The notes under the pieces are model-generated. The model made no database searches, was not told the origin of the DNA, and worked only from the letters and a program-made list of their open reading frames with translations. Of a stretch of 63,466 bases of DNA, positions 52,715 through 61,705 are shown piece after piece. The stretch's first letter is position 1; the number at the start of each line of letters is the position of its first letter. Source of the DNA: a virus; IMG/VR virus record IMGVR_UViG_3300030060_007512, positions 1 through 63,466 of that record, one strand, 5' to 3'. Position numbers and translations under genes: made by a program.

Positions 52715-52912
52715 ATGAGTAAACAAAATTTACGAGAAGGATTTCTTGATACAGCGTTGAAAGGCGTATTAGGTGTCTATTTCGGTGGCAAGCTTATCGA
52801 TAGACTTGCACGTAAACAAGCAATGAAAGACCCTAAAGTAAAAGCAAGGGTTGCAGATCTAAAAAAAGCTATAGCTGATTTCGATGCAGTTGTAGCTAAA
52901 TACGAAAAGTAA
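52715..52912 (+). CDS. Small helical protein upstream of tape measure, unknown
   Basis: 65 residues: a hydrophobic stretch ALKGVLGVYFGGKLI, then a basic and a charged helix (RVADLKKAIADFDAVVAK). GGAGAG site. It opens the tape-measure unit. Function unknown; possibly membrane- or tape-associated. Confidence 0.6.
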   Translation: MSKQNLREGFLDTALKGVLGVYFGGKLIDRLARKQAMKDPKVKARVADLKKAIADFDAVVAKYEK

Positions 52913-52918
52913 TAGTAT

Positions 52919-54739
52919 ATGAGTTCAGAGAAAGAGTTAAATATTCTTAAAAAACAGGTAGAGATGGCCAGTCAAAAACAGGCCTTGGAAGAAAAATACC
53001 TGGAAGTCTTAAGACAGAAGAACGATCAAAGCCAAGAGTACCTCAATCAAGAGGCTAAAGTCAAGGCTATGAACGAAGCTAATCTTAAGATTAAAGAAAA
53101 AGAATTAAGCCTCGAGGTTGAACTTTCTGATAAGATAGAAGAAAAAGCTAGCCGTATGAAAAAGCTAGCTGCAGTAGGTACAGCATTTGTAGCTACACTC
53201 GATAAAATGCAAGATCTTATTAAACGTGGTAGTGATAATACTAGAAGTACTGCGGATGCTATGGGCGTTAATGTTAATGAAGCTAGAAAGCTAAATACTG
53301 AAATTTTAGCACAAATGAAAGGATCTAACAAGTATAATACTAACTTGAAAGATTCTGTAGCAACCATGAGTGCATTAAATGACGCATATGGAGGAGCTAT
53401 GAAATTTACTGCTGAACAAGCTGTAAATCTAGATGTTGCTTCTAAAAAATTAGGTATATCTTCAAGTGAAGCTGCTAATTTTAGTAAATTAATGTTTGAA
53501 ACTTCAGGCGCTACACTAGAAACATCAACTAACTTAATGGCAGGTATTAAATCTTTATCAGATGCATCAGGTGTTAAGTTTTCTAGTGTAATGAAAGATA
53601 TAGCTGCTTCTGGTGCAGAGATGGCAAGAACGTTTGGTATGTCAGGTGATGAAATTGGAATCATGGCTGTTGCAGCTCGTAGATTAGGATTCGAGTTAAA
53701 CGATGTAGTTAACATGAATAAGTCTTTACTTGATGTAGAAGGTAGTATTGAAAAGCAAATGATTGCTAATGTGATGACCGGTAAAAATATGAATCTAGAT
53801 AAAGCTAGAGCATTGGCTATCGAAGGTGATCATGAAGCAATGTTAAAAGAAGTTGTTAAGCAAGCAGGTGATCTTGATGGATTAAACTCATTGCAAATAC
53901 AAGCACTTAATGAAGCATTAGGTGTTGATATATTGAAATTAAAAAATGCTAAAGAGCTGGAAAAAACACGTCAAGAAGATGCTAAAAAAGCTCAAGAAAT
54001 TGCAGATACAGAAGCATTAATTAGAGAGGGTAAAATAGCAGAATTTGGGTTACAGTTAGAGCGTGATGCAGCTGCTGCTACCGGTGAAGAACGTAGAATG
54101 AATTTTGAAAATAATATGCTTGATATGGCAGCTCAACAATTAGAAAACTCTGAGCATGCTAATAATTTAGCAATGATATTTCAAGGTATACAGATGGTGA
54201 TTCAAGGACTTATGGTTGCACAATCTATTGCTGCTATGGTTAAAGCTCAAAACGAAAAGAAAGCTGCAGCTGCTTCTGCCGCTCAATTGCCTAAATTAGG
54301 TGCTGAAGTTGGATTACGAACTGCGAGTGCAACTGCTGCATTAACAACTAACGCTGCTGCTACATTTGGTTTAGGTACTGTGATTGCAATGGCTGCTGTA
54401 GCATTAGGAGTTGGTGCATTACTAGGATATATGATGACATCTCCAAGTCCTGCGCCTGCTACTGTTCCAACTGGTGACCTTGGTATTGATCCTAACGGTG
54501 GACCAATAGTAATGTCACCTCAAGAAGGGGGTATTTTCCAAGGAACGAAGAATGATGGTGTTTCAATGAGCCCTAGTCATGGAACAAAAGGGGGTGGAAA
54601 CGGTAGTATGAATCTTAAGCCATTATTAGATAAAATGGATCAACTCATAGCTGCTGTTCAAAAAGGTAGAGTATTAAGTGTTGACGGTTACCAACTTAAC
54701 GAAGCTATTCATTTAGAAAAAGCGCCGATGGGATTATAA
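52919..54739 (+). CDS. Tail tape-measure protein
   Basis: 606 residues, close to T4 gp29 (590). N-terminal 90 residues form a coiled coil; the middle is a long Ala-rich helical region (SVATMSALNDAYGG, ELNDVVNMNKSLLD); two hydrophobic segments lie at about 417-443 and 480-506; the end is Gly/Pro/Ser-rich. This is the layout of tape measures, which set tail length. It is directly downstream of the chaperone pair. Assignment by architecture and place; no SD is obvious. Confidence 0.8.
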   Translation: MSSEKELNILKKQVEMASQKQALEEKYLEVLRQKNDQSQEYLNQEAKVKAMNEANLKIKEKELSLEVELSDKIEEKASRMKKLAAVGTAFVATLDKMQDLIKRGSDNTRSTADAMGVNVNEARKLNTEILAQMKGSNKYNTNLKDSVATMSALNDAYGGAMKFTAEQAVNLDVASKKLGISSSEAANFSKLMFETSGATLETSTNLMAGIKSLSDASGVKFSSVMKDIAASGAEMARTFGMSGDEIGIMAVAARRLGFELNDVVNMNKSLLDVEGSIEKQMIANVMTGKNMNLDKARALAIEGDHEAMLKEVVKQAGDLDGLNSLQIQALNEALGVDILKLKNAKELEKTRQEDAKKAQEIADTEALIREGKIAEFGLQLERDAAAATGEERRMNFENNMLDMAAQQLENSEHANNLAMIFQGIQMVIQGLMVAQSIAAMVKAQNEKKAAAASAAQLPKLGAEVGLRTASATAALTTNAAATFGLGTVIAMAAVALGVGALLGYMMTSPSPAPATVPTGDLGIDPNGGPIVMSPQEGGIFQGTKNDGVSMSPSHGTKGGGNGSMNLKPLLDKMDQLIAAVQKGRVLSVDGYQLNEAIHLEKAPMGL

Positions 54740-54740
54740 T

Positions 54741-56096
54741 ATGGGAATACTACAACCAGGTTCAAATCAAAAAAAGTCTATGAGAAGATATTATGATCAG
54801 CTCAAAAAAGATAGATATGGTGGTAAGCCAAGAAATTACTTACCTTCGCAAACTAATGTACAGCAACAAGCTTTTGCTGGACGATATACAGGTTTAAGAA
54901 GACAAGGTAGAGGTGCTCTTATATTAGGTGGATTATATCTTTTAGGTTCATTTAGATCTATAGAACCAAGATTATTTACAGCAGGTAAATATCTTGTAGC
55001 TCCTGTTATTAACACAACAGTAGCTGGTAAAGCTCTTAAAACTGCTACGAATGCTTTAAGAACTGCTCAACAGTTAGGTGTTTTACCAACTGAACTTACA
55101 AATACATACGCTGATATACCAGTTAACTTTGATCCAAAAAAGCCATTTGAAAGAATTACATCTATTTTCAAAGATAAAGGATTACAATCTAAAGATGTAA
55201 GAAAACGTTATGGACTATTATATGGAGATGATAGATCACATGATTCGCGTTTACTTGATACTGCAACTGCTGGTGGTGTACCTGATTTAATACCTATTTT
55301 ATTCAAAGGATTTGATGCTGCTGGTGATGAAGTAATGGTTCCAATGAGAGGTATGATAGCTGGATTATCAGATACAGTAACACCAACTTGGAATGAAACA
55401 ATGTATGTAGGAAGACCTCAAGGTGTTGTTTCATATGGAGGATTTACTAGAGAAATTGCTTTTGATTTAACAGTAGCTGCTGTTGCAGGTAAAGATTTAA
55501 GGCCAATGTGGAAAAGAATAAATAAACTAGCTGAATTTGTATTACCTCAATCAGATGGAGATAGTGGATTTAGATTTGCTGGTAGATTATGTAAAGTAAC
55601 AATAGGTAACTATCTTGATGATGAACTTTGTGCTATGACTTCAATGGCAATTACACCTAATGAAGAAATGATGTGGGAAATAGAGGATCCTGAAATACAT
55701 CACGATTCGATTACTTTAACACCACCTATTGGAGCGCAATTAAGAGAAGCGGTGCAACGTAAAATAAATAAAGGAAGAGAGAAGAAGGTACAAGCACTAG
55801 AAAAAGCAAATGCTTCAGAAGAAGAAGTACAAAAAGTAAAATCTAAAATAAAAAAGTTTCCTAAAACGCGTAAAGAAAGAAGAAAGCTTGATGCAAAAGG
55901 AGAAGGTAATGGTTATACAAGATTTGTTATGCCTAGAGTTTGTACAATATCTATAGGACTAAAAGTATTACATAATAGAGTTCCAGGAGCAGATGATAAT
56001 AACGGTGGATTATTTAATGTTAATGAATCAGCGGGATTAAAAAAGCCAACTGAAACACCAGGAAATCCTGAAACTAACTTAAATGTATTTGGGTAA
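54741..56096 (+). CDS. Baseplate-tail tube junction-like protein
   Basis: 451 residues. A hydrophobic segment at about 58-74 is followed by a domain with WNETMYVGRPQGVVSYGGFTR, FDLTVAAVAGKDLRPMWKRI, LAEFVLPQS and VTIGNYLDDELC, a pattern I know from tail proteins placed between tape measure and baseplate hub. The C-terminal third has a basic helical insert and an acidic tail. It may be the counterpart of T4 gp48 or gp54; not certain. Confidence 0.62.
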   Translation: MGILQPGSNQKKSMRRYYDQLKKDRYGGKPRNYLPSQTNVQQQAFAGRYTGLRRQGRGALILGGLYLLGSFRSIEPRLFTAGKYLVAPVINTTVAGKALKTATNALRTAQQLGVLPTELTNTYADIPVNFDPKKPFERITSIFKDKGLQSKDVRKRYGLLYGDDRSHDSRLLDTATAGGVPDLIPILFKGFDAAGDEVMVPMRGMIAGLSDTVTPTWNETMYVGRPQGVVSYGGFTREIAFDLTVAAVAGKDLRPMWKRINKLAEFVLPQSDGDSGFRFAGRLCKVTIGNYLDDELCAMTSMAITPNEEMMWEIEDPEIHHDSITLTPPIGAQLREAVQRKINKGREKKVQALEKANASEEEVQKVKSKIKKFPKTRKERRKLDAKGEGNGYTRFVMPRVCTISIGLKVLHNRVPGADDNNGGLFNVNESAGLKKPTETPGNPETNLNVFG

Positions 56097-56113
56097 TATA
56101 TAGGAGTTATTAA

Positions 56114-56413
56114 ATGAGATATAAAGCTAATAGTTTATTAAAAAAGGAAAGAAGTAAGCCTATACAATCTACATATGTATTAGGTAAAATACCTTTCTCA
56201 CCTAATGATCGATATGTTGAAGTTACTACAACTGATAGATTAGATCTTATTGCTCATAAATATTATGGCAATAGAGATTTTTGGTGGATTATTGCTGACG
56301 CAAATGGTATAGGTAAAGGAACACTTAATATTGATGATGGTAAAATATTACGCTTACCAGCTGATCCTCAAGGAATAACTACTTCTAATAAGAATAATAC
56401 TTCGGGATACTAA
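56114..56413 (+). CDS. gp53: LysM-like baseplate wedge protein (gp53-like)
   Basis: 99 residues. The core YVEVTTTDRLDLIAHKYYGN followed by DFWWIIADANG and a LRLPAD end is a LysM-like fold, as in T4 gp53 and related small tail proteins (gpX). T4 gp53 is longer (196), so this is a compact version. AGGAG site. It sits before the hub gene, as similar proteins do in many phages. Confidence 0.75.
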   Translation: MRYKANSLLKKERSKPIQSTYVLGKIPFSPNDRYVEVTTTDRLDLIAHKYYGNRDFWWIIADANGIGKGTLNIDDGKILRLPADPQGITTSNKNNTSGY

Positions 56414-56414
56414 T

Positions 56415-59400
56415 ATGTCAGGGTTCAGAGGAATATTTCTTGATGCTATGCACCCGTTAATAGTAAGACGGTTAGATGCTGATACTAATGCTTTAACTTT
56501 TAGAGGCCCTAATCAAGCAATGACTGATCTTGATCAAACAGCTGCTTTTAGATACTTTCAAGAGAGAACACCGTGGATAAGAGTTTGTCCATTTGCGATA
56601 CCACAAACAACTTTTTTAGCTAATCCTAATGTATCAATATATAATATTCCTGAAGTCCCTGATTGGAGAGATTGGATAATCTGGGGTGGTAAAGGTATAA
56701 ATCACGGCGGTGGGTATCAAACGGTTGAAGGTGGAGAAGCTGGAACTGATTCAAGCGTTTCAGGTGACGCAGGTGGTAGGCAATGGGTAGCAGGTAGACC
56801 TTATGGTAGTGCAGCTGATTGGAAAGCAAATAATTTTAATGAAGATATTGGTGTTCGTCATAGTGCCGGTAATGTTGCAGGTATTGGTAATTCCGGACAT
56901 TCTTTATATAGATCAACAGCACAAGGTTGGAGAGGGCAAGATGTACTTGGGATGAAATCAAGTCCAGTGCCCGGTATTTTAGCATTAAATGTAAGTAATA
57001 AAGGTGACTTAGGAACTATTAGAAGAGCTTCTTTCGATATAAAAGTTTTTAATACTGATGATCTAGAAGCTATAGAAATGATGTATATGATTCCTGGTAT
57101 ATCTGTACTTGTAGAATGGGGATGGTTTCATCCTACAAAATATATTGATCCTATAAATGTTGAACTAATAACAGATGGTAGTACTTTAAGTAATACTAAT
57201 CTTATTAATACTGAAATATTAAGAAAGTCATATGGTATTACTAAAGGACTCCCAGGCGATGCAAGACCTTTATATAATTTAGAAGAGCAAGCAAACGCGG
57301 TAATAACTGACCCAACTGGACCTGATGCAGGTATTTACGATGGACTATTAGGTGTAGTAACCAAATTTAATTGGACTAATGATGGTGCTGGTGGATATGA
57401 TTGTAGAGTTGATGTTGTATCACCTGGCTCATTAGCGACCGGTATTCCTACTGTAAGTTTTGATTGTGGTGGTGAAATGGAGGTTGAAGGTAAAAAAATC
57501 CAAGTTTCAGATGTAAGAACTATAGTTTCTTTAATTAAAAAAGAAAGTAGAGCTATTGAAGCTGCTCCTGCTGAAGATAATGCTTCTAAACAATCAAAGA
57601 ATAATATAGGTAAAATTGAACTTGGTGATCCAGCTGGTGAACAAGATGTAGCAATAGATGGTGGTGGTGAATCAGGGGTAACAGTTAAAGTAAATCCTAA
57701 AAAATTAAATACCAGTGCTTATAATATTAAAATTACTAAAGATCAAAACGGTGATTTACAATTTGAAGAATCAACAGGTAGTTCTTCTAAAGAAGAATAT
57801 TTTATAGGAGAGTTCAAAGGAGGAAAACGTCAAAAAACAACATTAATTAAAGGTGATAGAACTTGGTGGAATAAATGTGTTGCATATTGTATGTATGCTG
57901 ATGATATAAGGAAAGCTGGAATTAATGTAACAGACGCAAGAAACGGTATAGTAGATATGTCAAAAATTACTAGACCTAATGGTGGAAAACCTGATTTAGA
58001 TTATTTAGAAGATAGATTCCAAAATAGTAAGGTAAGTGATTTTTTATGGTCTGGTGGTGCAAACGATAATGGTATGGCTAATATGGAGTTGAAATGGGGA
58101 GACCAACTTCGTGATGGTGATTTTTTTATAAAAAGAGATCCTAAACCAAGTAAAAAAGGTTCTACTTTAGGAAAACATTATACTATTTGGATAATAACAT
58201 TTAGTGGTATAGTTGATCATACAACATCAGGTAACAACCTTTACTTAAATTATAGAAATTGGTTTAATCCATGGGGCGTTAAAAAATTAATACCTAAAAT
58301 GGAAGATCCTGGACAGGAAGATATACCTTTAGGTCAACGTACTGTTAAAGCTTCTTCAGAAGATATAAAAGGGTATATGTCTAAAGATGCTGCAGCTAAA
58401 AAATATGGATGGAAAACTACAGATGATGGTAAAACATATGTTGATGAAACCGGTCAAAAGGTTGATTGGGGAGAATATGGACCGTATGCAGTTGAACAAC
58501 AGACAGGTATAACAGTATATACTAAAGATGATAATGGTAATTATAAAGAGGTTGCATCTTTTGAAGGTGATAATGCAAAATCAGATGAACAGTTAGTAGC
58601 TGATCTAGTTGCTAAAGCTAAAGGTATTGATAATCAAAAAGCAGATGATAGAGAAAATGAATTAAATGAAAATATGAAAGTTGATGCTGAGATAACAAAT
58701 ACAGCTCAAAATTTAGGAATGCTTTCTTGGGTTAACAGTGATGATTTCAAATCAGGTAAAAAACCTGTAAGGTTAAGTGGAAGTGGTAAATTTCATAAAG
58801 TAATTTATGCAAACAATCAACCTGTACATGCACCTAAAATTGGTGGTCTTGATAGTAAAGTAAGAGAAAATGTAACCGAAGAATTAGGTTATGATTTTGT
58901 AATGGGTAAGACAGCTAACTTATTACCTGTAGGTTCTGTAGTTTATGGTAATACATATGTAACGTGGAGGTTTATAGAAGATTATATTATAAACGAATTA
59001 TATATGCCTAAAGCAGTTAAGCCTGGACAAAACGAAGAAAATGATAATAACACAACTCTTGATACTTTATTTAGATCTTGTACAAGAATGACTGATAATG
59101 AAAAAGCGACTTTAGATCCTGATGTTGCTAAATTAGTTGGTGTCGAGTTTGATGATGACGGATTACTTACACCTCAATCAAGGAATAGAGAAGTTTGGAA
59201 GCCTGTACATATAGTCAACCACTCAGGATTAAGATCGCTAGACCCAACTGTTTGTTATATTCCAGGTCAAGAAACTTTAGATGCTATGATTATTACTGCA
59301 GAAGGTTCAGGTGGTGCAAGTGGAGGTGAACATTTATTAGATGCGGGCCTATCAGGAGCTTCTAAATATCTAAAAGGAGAAGATTGTTTTAATAAATTTA

Positions 59401-61028
59401 TAGGAATTGGTCCTAACGGATTACCTAATGTTCCAACTAATAGTGGCATTTTAAGAAACATTATGATAAATGCAGATTTAGTATTAGAATCTGCTGAAAA
59501 ATCTGAAAATGTTAGAAAATTTTGTTTAACGATTCTTGATGCAGTAAATACAGCATGTGGTAAGCCATGGAGTTTCAAAATGCTTACTAATTCAGCTTTA
59601 GGTCAAATAAGTATAATTGATGAAAATTACACACCAACTGAATTTGTTGATGATTATTCAAGTGGGTGGACAGGAATGCAGGAAGTTAACGGATATAAAA
59701 TTTATAAATTTGCTGCAGCTGGTACTAATAATGTTTTAAGAGATGTAAAGATACAATCTAAAATACCTAATGAATTAGCTACAATGGCATATTACGGTAC
59801 TATGGGTACAGGTAATGAAAAAGGTTCATCGATACAGATGTTTCAAATGTATGGTGCAGGTATATCTGATAGATTAAAATCTATCTCATCTATTAAAATA
59901 TTAGGTAGTACAACCGGATCTGCAGAAGATAGACAAGCTGCTGAAGAAAAATTATTAAATTCATATAGAAACTTATTAGGTGATACTAGAAGGATTGAAT
60001 TAAATGGAACTGACGAAACTGAACCTATCGAAGAAGGTGTAAGAATAGCTGAACAATATGTAAGAAAATATATTCATGGTGATACTCAAACTGTCGGTTC
60101 ATACAGGCCACCTATTCCTATTGACGTATCATTAACTTTACATGGAATATCAGGAATATATATGGGTAATGCGATTCATATAAAGACTACTTCTGAAGGA
60201 GGTATATTACCTGATAGATATCGAGATACTGTAGCTTTACAAATTACATCTGTAGATCATAGTATTACGCCAGAAGATTGGACAACAAGTATAGGTACAT
60301 TAATGAGACCGATAAATGATTCAGGTAATAAGCCTGAAGCAAAAATTATAGAGCAACCACCTACAGAATATAAAAAGAAAACTACATTCAAATCTGGTGG
60401 TGCAAATGGTCCTAAAGATAATAAAAGTTTAGATGCTCTTCATCCTGTTGTAGCAGCAGCTTGGTTAAGAGTTGAAGCTAAACTAAAAGCTGATGGATGG
60501 CAACCTCAAATTGTAACTTGTTTTAGATCTCTTAAATCTCAAGCTAAAAAAGCTTCATCTGGAAAATCACAAGTTACATTTGGTAATCACTGTGCAATTA
60601 ATGAGAAAGGTGAGCCTAATTCACAAGCTATGGATATTATAGATAAGCGTTATTCATATGGTAATAATAAAAAGACTATAGCTGAAAAAGGTAAAAAGTT
60701 TGTAAAAGATCAAGCATTTAAGTTTTGGGCAGAAGCAGCAAGATATGGTAAAATGGAAGGATTTTCATGGGGTGGAGATTTTTCTTGGAAAGGAAATAAA
60801 TATAAGAAAAATGGTGATTATGATCCAGATGCTTCAAAAGTAAATACTAAGAAAAAATATTCACCTACTCATATTGGTTGGGACCCAGGACACCTTGAAA
60901 TGATTGGTAAGACTGTTAATGGTGTGAAAATGCCATCGATGAGAGAAAGTGCAAAAACAGCGACTAAATTTTACGGTAGAAAAATACATACTAAAAATAA
61001 AGAAAATCCAAATATTAATTTAGTATAA
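56415..61028 (+). CDS. Giant baseplate hub protein with cell-wall hydrolase domains (1537 aa)
   Basis: 1537 residues, the largest protein here. The N-terminal third contains hub-like beta domains (IKVFNTDDLEAIEMMYMIPG, SVLVEWGWF). Residues about 470-620 resemble a CHAP or NlpC/P60 cysteine hydrolase: WWNKCVAYC (C488), then DGDFF and GKHYTIW (H588). Residues about 1345-1500 are an M15 (VanY/L,D-Ala-Glu) peptidase: H1392, D1407 in AMDI and H1493-x-E1495 in PGHLEM, all metal ligands or catalytic. It would open the peptidoglycan during injection. The CHAP call is weaker than the M15 call. Confidence 0.78.
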   Translation: MSGFRGIFLDAMHPLIVRRLDADTNALTFRGPNQAMTDLDQTAAFRYFQERTPWIRVCPFAIPQTTFLANPNVSIYNIPEVPDWRDWIIWGGKGINHGGGYQTVEGGEAGTDSSVSGDAGGRQWVAGRPYGSAADWKANNFNEDIGVRHSAGNVAGIGNSGHSLYRSTAQGWRGQDVLGMKSSPVPGILALNVSNKGDLGTIRRASFDIKVFNTDDLEAIEMMYMIPGISVLVEWGWFHPTKYIDPINVELITDGSTLSNTNLINTEILRKSYGITKGLPGDARPLYNLEEQANAVITDPTGPDAGIYDGLLGVVTKFNWTNDGAGGYDCRVDVVSPGSLATGIPTVSFDCGGEMEVEGKKIQVSDVRTIVSLIKKESRAIEAAPAEDNASKQSKNNIGKIELGDPAGEQDVAIDGGGESGVTVKVNPKKLNTSAYNIKITKDQNGDLQFEESTGSSSKEEYFIGEFKGGKRQKTTLIKGDRTWWNKCVAYCMYADDIRKAGINVTDARNGIVDMSKITRPNGGKPDLDYLEDRFQNSKVSDFLWSGGANDNGMANMELKWGDQLRDGDFFIKRDPKPSKKGSTLGKHYTIWIITFSGIVDHTTSGNNLYLNYRNWFNPWGVKKLIPKMEDPGQEDIPLGQRTVKASSEDIKGYMSKDAAAKKYGWKTTDDGKTYVDETGQKVDWGEYGPYAVEQQTGITVYTKDDNGNYKEVASFEGDNAKSDEQLVADLVAKAKGIDNQKADDRENELNENMKVDAEITNTAQNLGMLSWVNSDDFKSGKKPVRLSGSGKFHKVIYANNQPVHAPKIGGLDSKVRENVTEELGYDFVMGKTANLLPVGSVVYGNTYVTWRFIEDYIINELYMPKAVKPGQNEENDNNTTLDTLFRSCTRMTDNEKATLDPDVAKLVGVEFDDDGLLTPQSRNREVWKPVHIVNHSGLRSLDPTVCYIPGQETLDAMIITAEGSGGASGGEHLLDAGLSGASKYLKGEDCFNKFIGIGPNGLPNVPTNSGILRNIMINADLVLESAEKSENVRKFCLTILDAVNTACGKPWSFKMLTNSALGQISIIDENYTPTEFVDDYSSGWTGMQEVNGYKIYKFAAAGTNNVLRDVKIQSKIPNELATMAYYGTMGTGNEKGSSIQMFQMYGAGISDRLKSISSIKILGSTTGSAEDRQAAEEKLLNSYRNLLGDTRRIELNGTDETEPIEEGVRIAEQYVRKYIHGDTQTVGSYRPPIPIDVSLTLHGISGIYMGNAIHIKTTSEGGILPDRYRDTVALQITSVDHSITPEDWTTSIGTLMRPINDSGNKPEAKIIEQPPTEYKKKTTFKSGGANGPKDNKSLDALHPVVAAAWLRVEAKLKADGWQPQIVTCFRSLKSQAKKASSGKSQVTFGNHCAINEKGEPNSQAMDIIDKRYSYGNNKKTIAEKGKKFVKDQAFKFWAEAARYGKMEGFSWGGDFSWKGNKYKKNGDYDPDASKVNTKKKYSPTHIGWDPGHLEMIGKTVNGVKMPSMRESAKTATKFYGRKIHTKNKENPNINLV

Positions 61029-61038
61029 GGAGATAAAA

Positions 61039-61653
61039 ATGGCTGAAAAAGATAACAGTAAAGAATATAAACATGAATCGATACACGGAGATCCTTCTGC
61101 TGAACAATCTATGACTGGTCTACAATTCTTTACTGAAGGCGATGAGTCTACTGATTTAGGTCATAGAGAAGAGTATGAAAATAGAAAAGGTCTCGCAACT
61201 ACAAATATATTACCACCTCCTATAAATGGACCTATCCCTATAAGTGATTTATTAGTTGAAAGTAGAAAGCGTTCAATTATATTACGATATACTGGTGAGA
61301 TTAGAGAAGTTGCACCTGATGTAGCTGCAGAATTTGAAGAAGAATTAGCTAAAGGAATTTATTTTTTAATTAATTTTTACTGGCCACAACAACAAAAAAA
61401 TAGAAAAACTGTTGAAATGAGAAAGCGTGAAGTAATTGATATAGCAGTTGCTCAAGCGCCTGTAGAATTAAGAAAAAATGTTGCTGAATGGTTTTCTTAT
61501 CAAGTTTCTCAAGGTCCAGAGTCAAATGAACCGCAATCAACAAGAAGATTGCGTAAAGATCCTGATTTATATAAATCACCTTTGACAGCACCGGTAGTTA
61601 ATGATACGGATAATAGGAGTCTAGAGAGTGATTCTGATTATTCTAGAGGTTAG
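61039..61653 (+). CDS. Baseplate-region protein, unknown (204 aa)
   Basis: 204 residues. Disordered, acidic ends flank a central alpha/beta part (VESRKRSIILRYTGEIREV, EEELAKGIYFLINFYW). AAGGAG site, 10 nt after the hub gene. It is the last gene of the tail unit. A virion role is inferred; no family recognised. Confidence 0.62.
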   Translation: MAEKDNSKEYKHESIHGDPSAEQSMTGLQFFTEGDESTDLGHREEYENRKGLATTNILPPPINGPIPISDLLVESRKRSIILRYTGEIREVAPDVAAEFEEELAKGIYFLINFYWPQQQKNRKTVEMRKREVIDIAVAQAPVELRKNVAEWFSYQVSQGPESNEPQSTRRLRKDPDLYKSPLTAPVVNDTDNRSLESDSDYSRG

Positions 61654-61669
61654 TTGTTTATTTGAATAG

Positions 61670-61683
61670 TTTTTCTTATATTA
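61670..61683 (+). promoter_or_regulatory. Second-class promoter-like motif TTTTTCTTATATTA
   Basis: It lies 22 nt before the polymerase ATG and is identical over 14 nt to the site before bS21; TTG is at 61662-61664, the same spacing as there. Confidence 0.5.
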
Positions 61684-61705
61684 GGTAAAGTTTCAAAAGG
61701 TTATA

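Noticed and set aside
53047-53715. 222-codon open frame on the - strand
   Set aside because: It lies entirely inside the tape-measure gene, has no RBS or promoter and is a mirror of Ala/Lys-rich helical codons.
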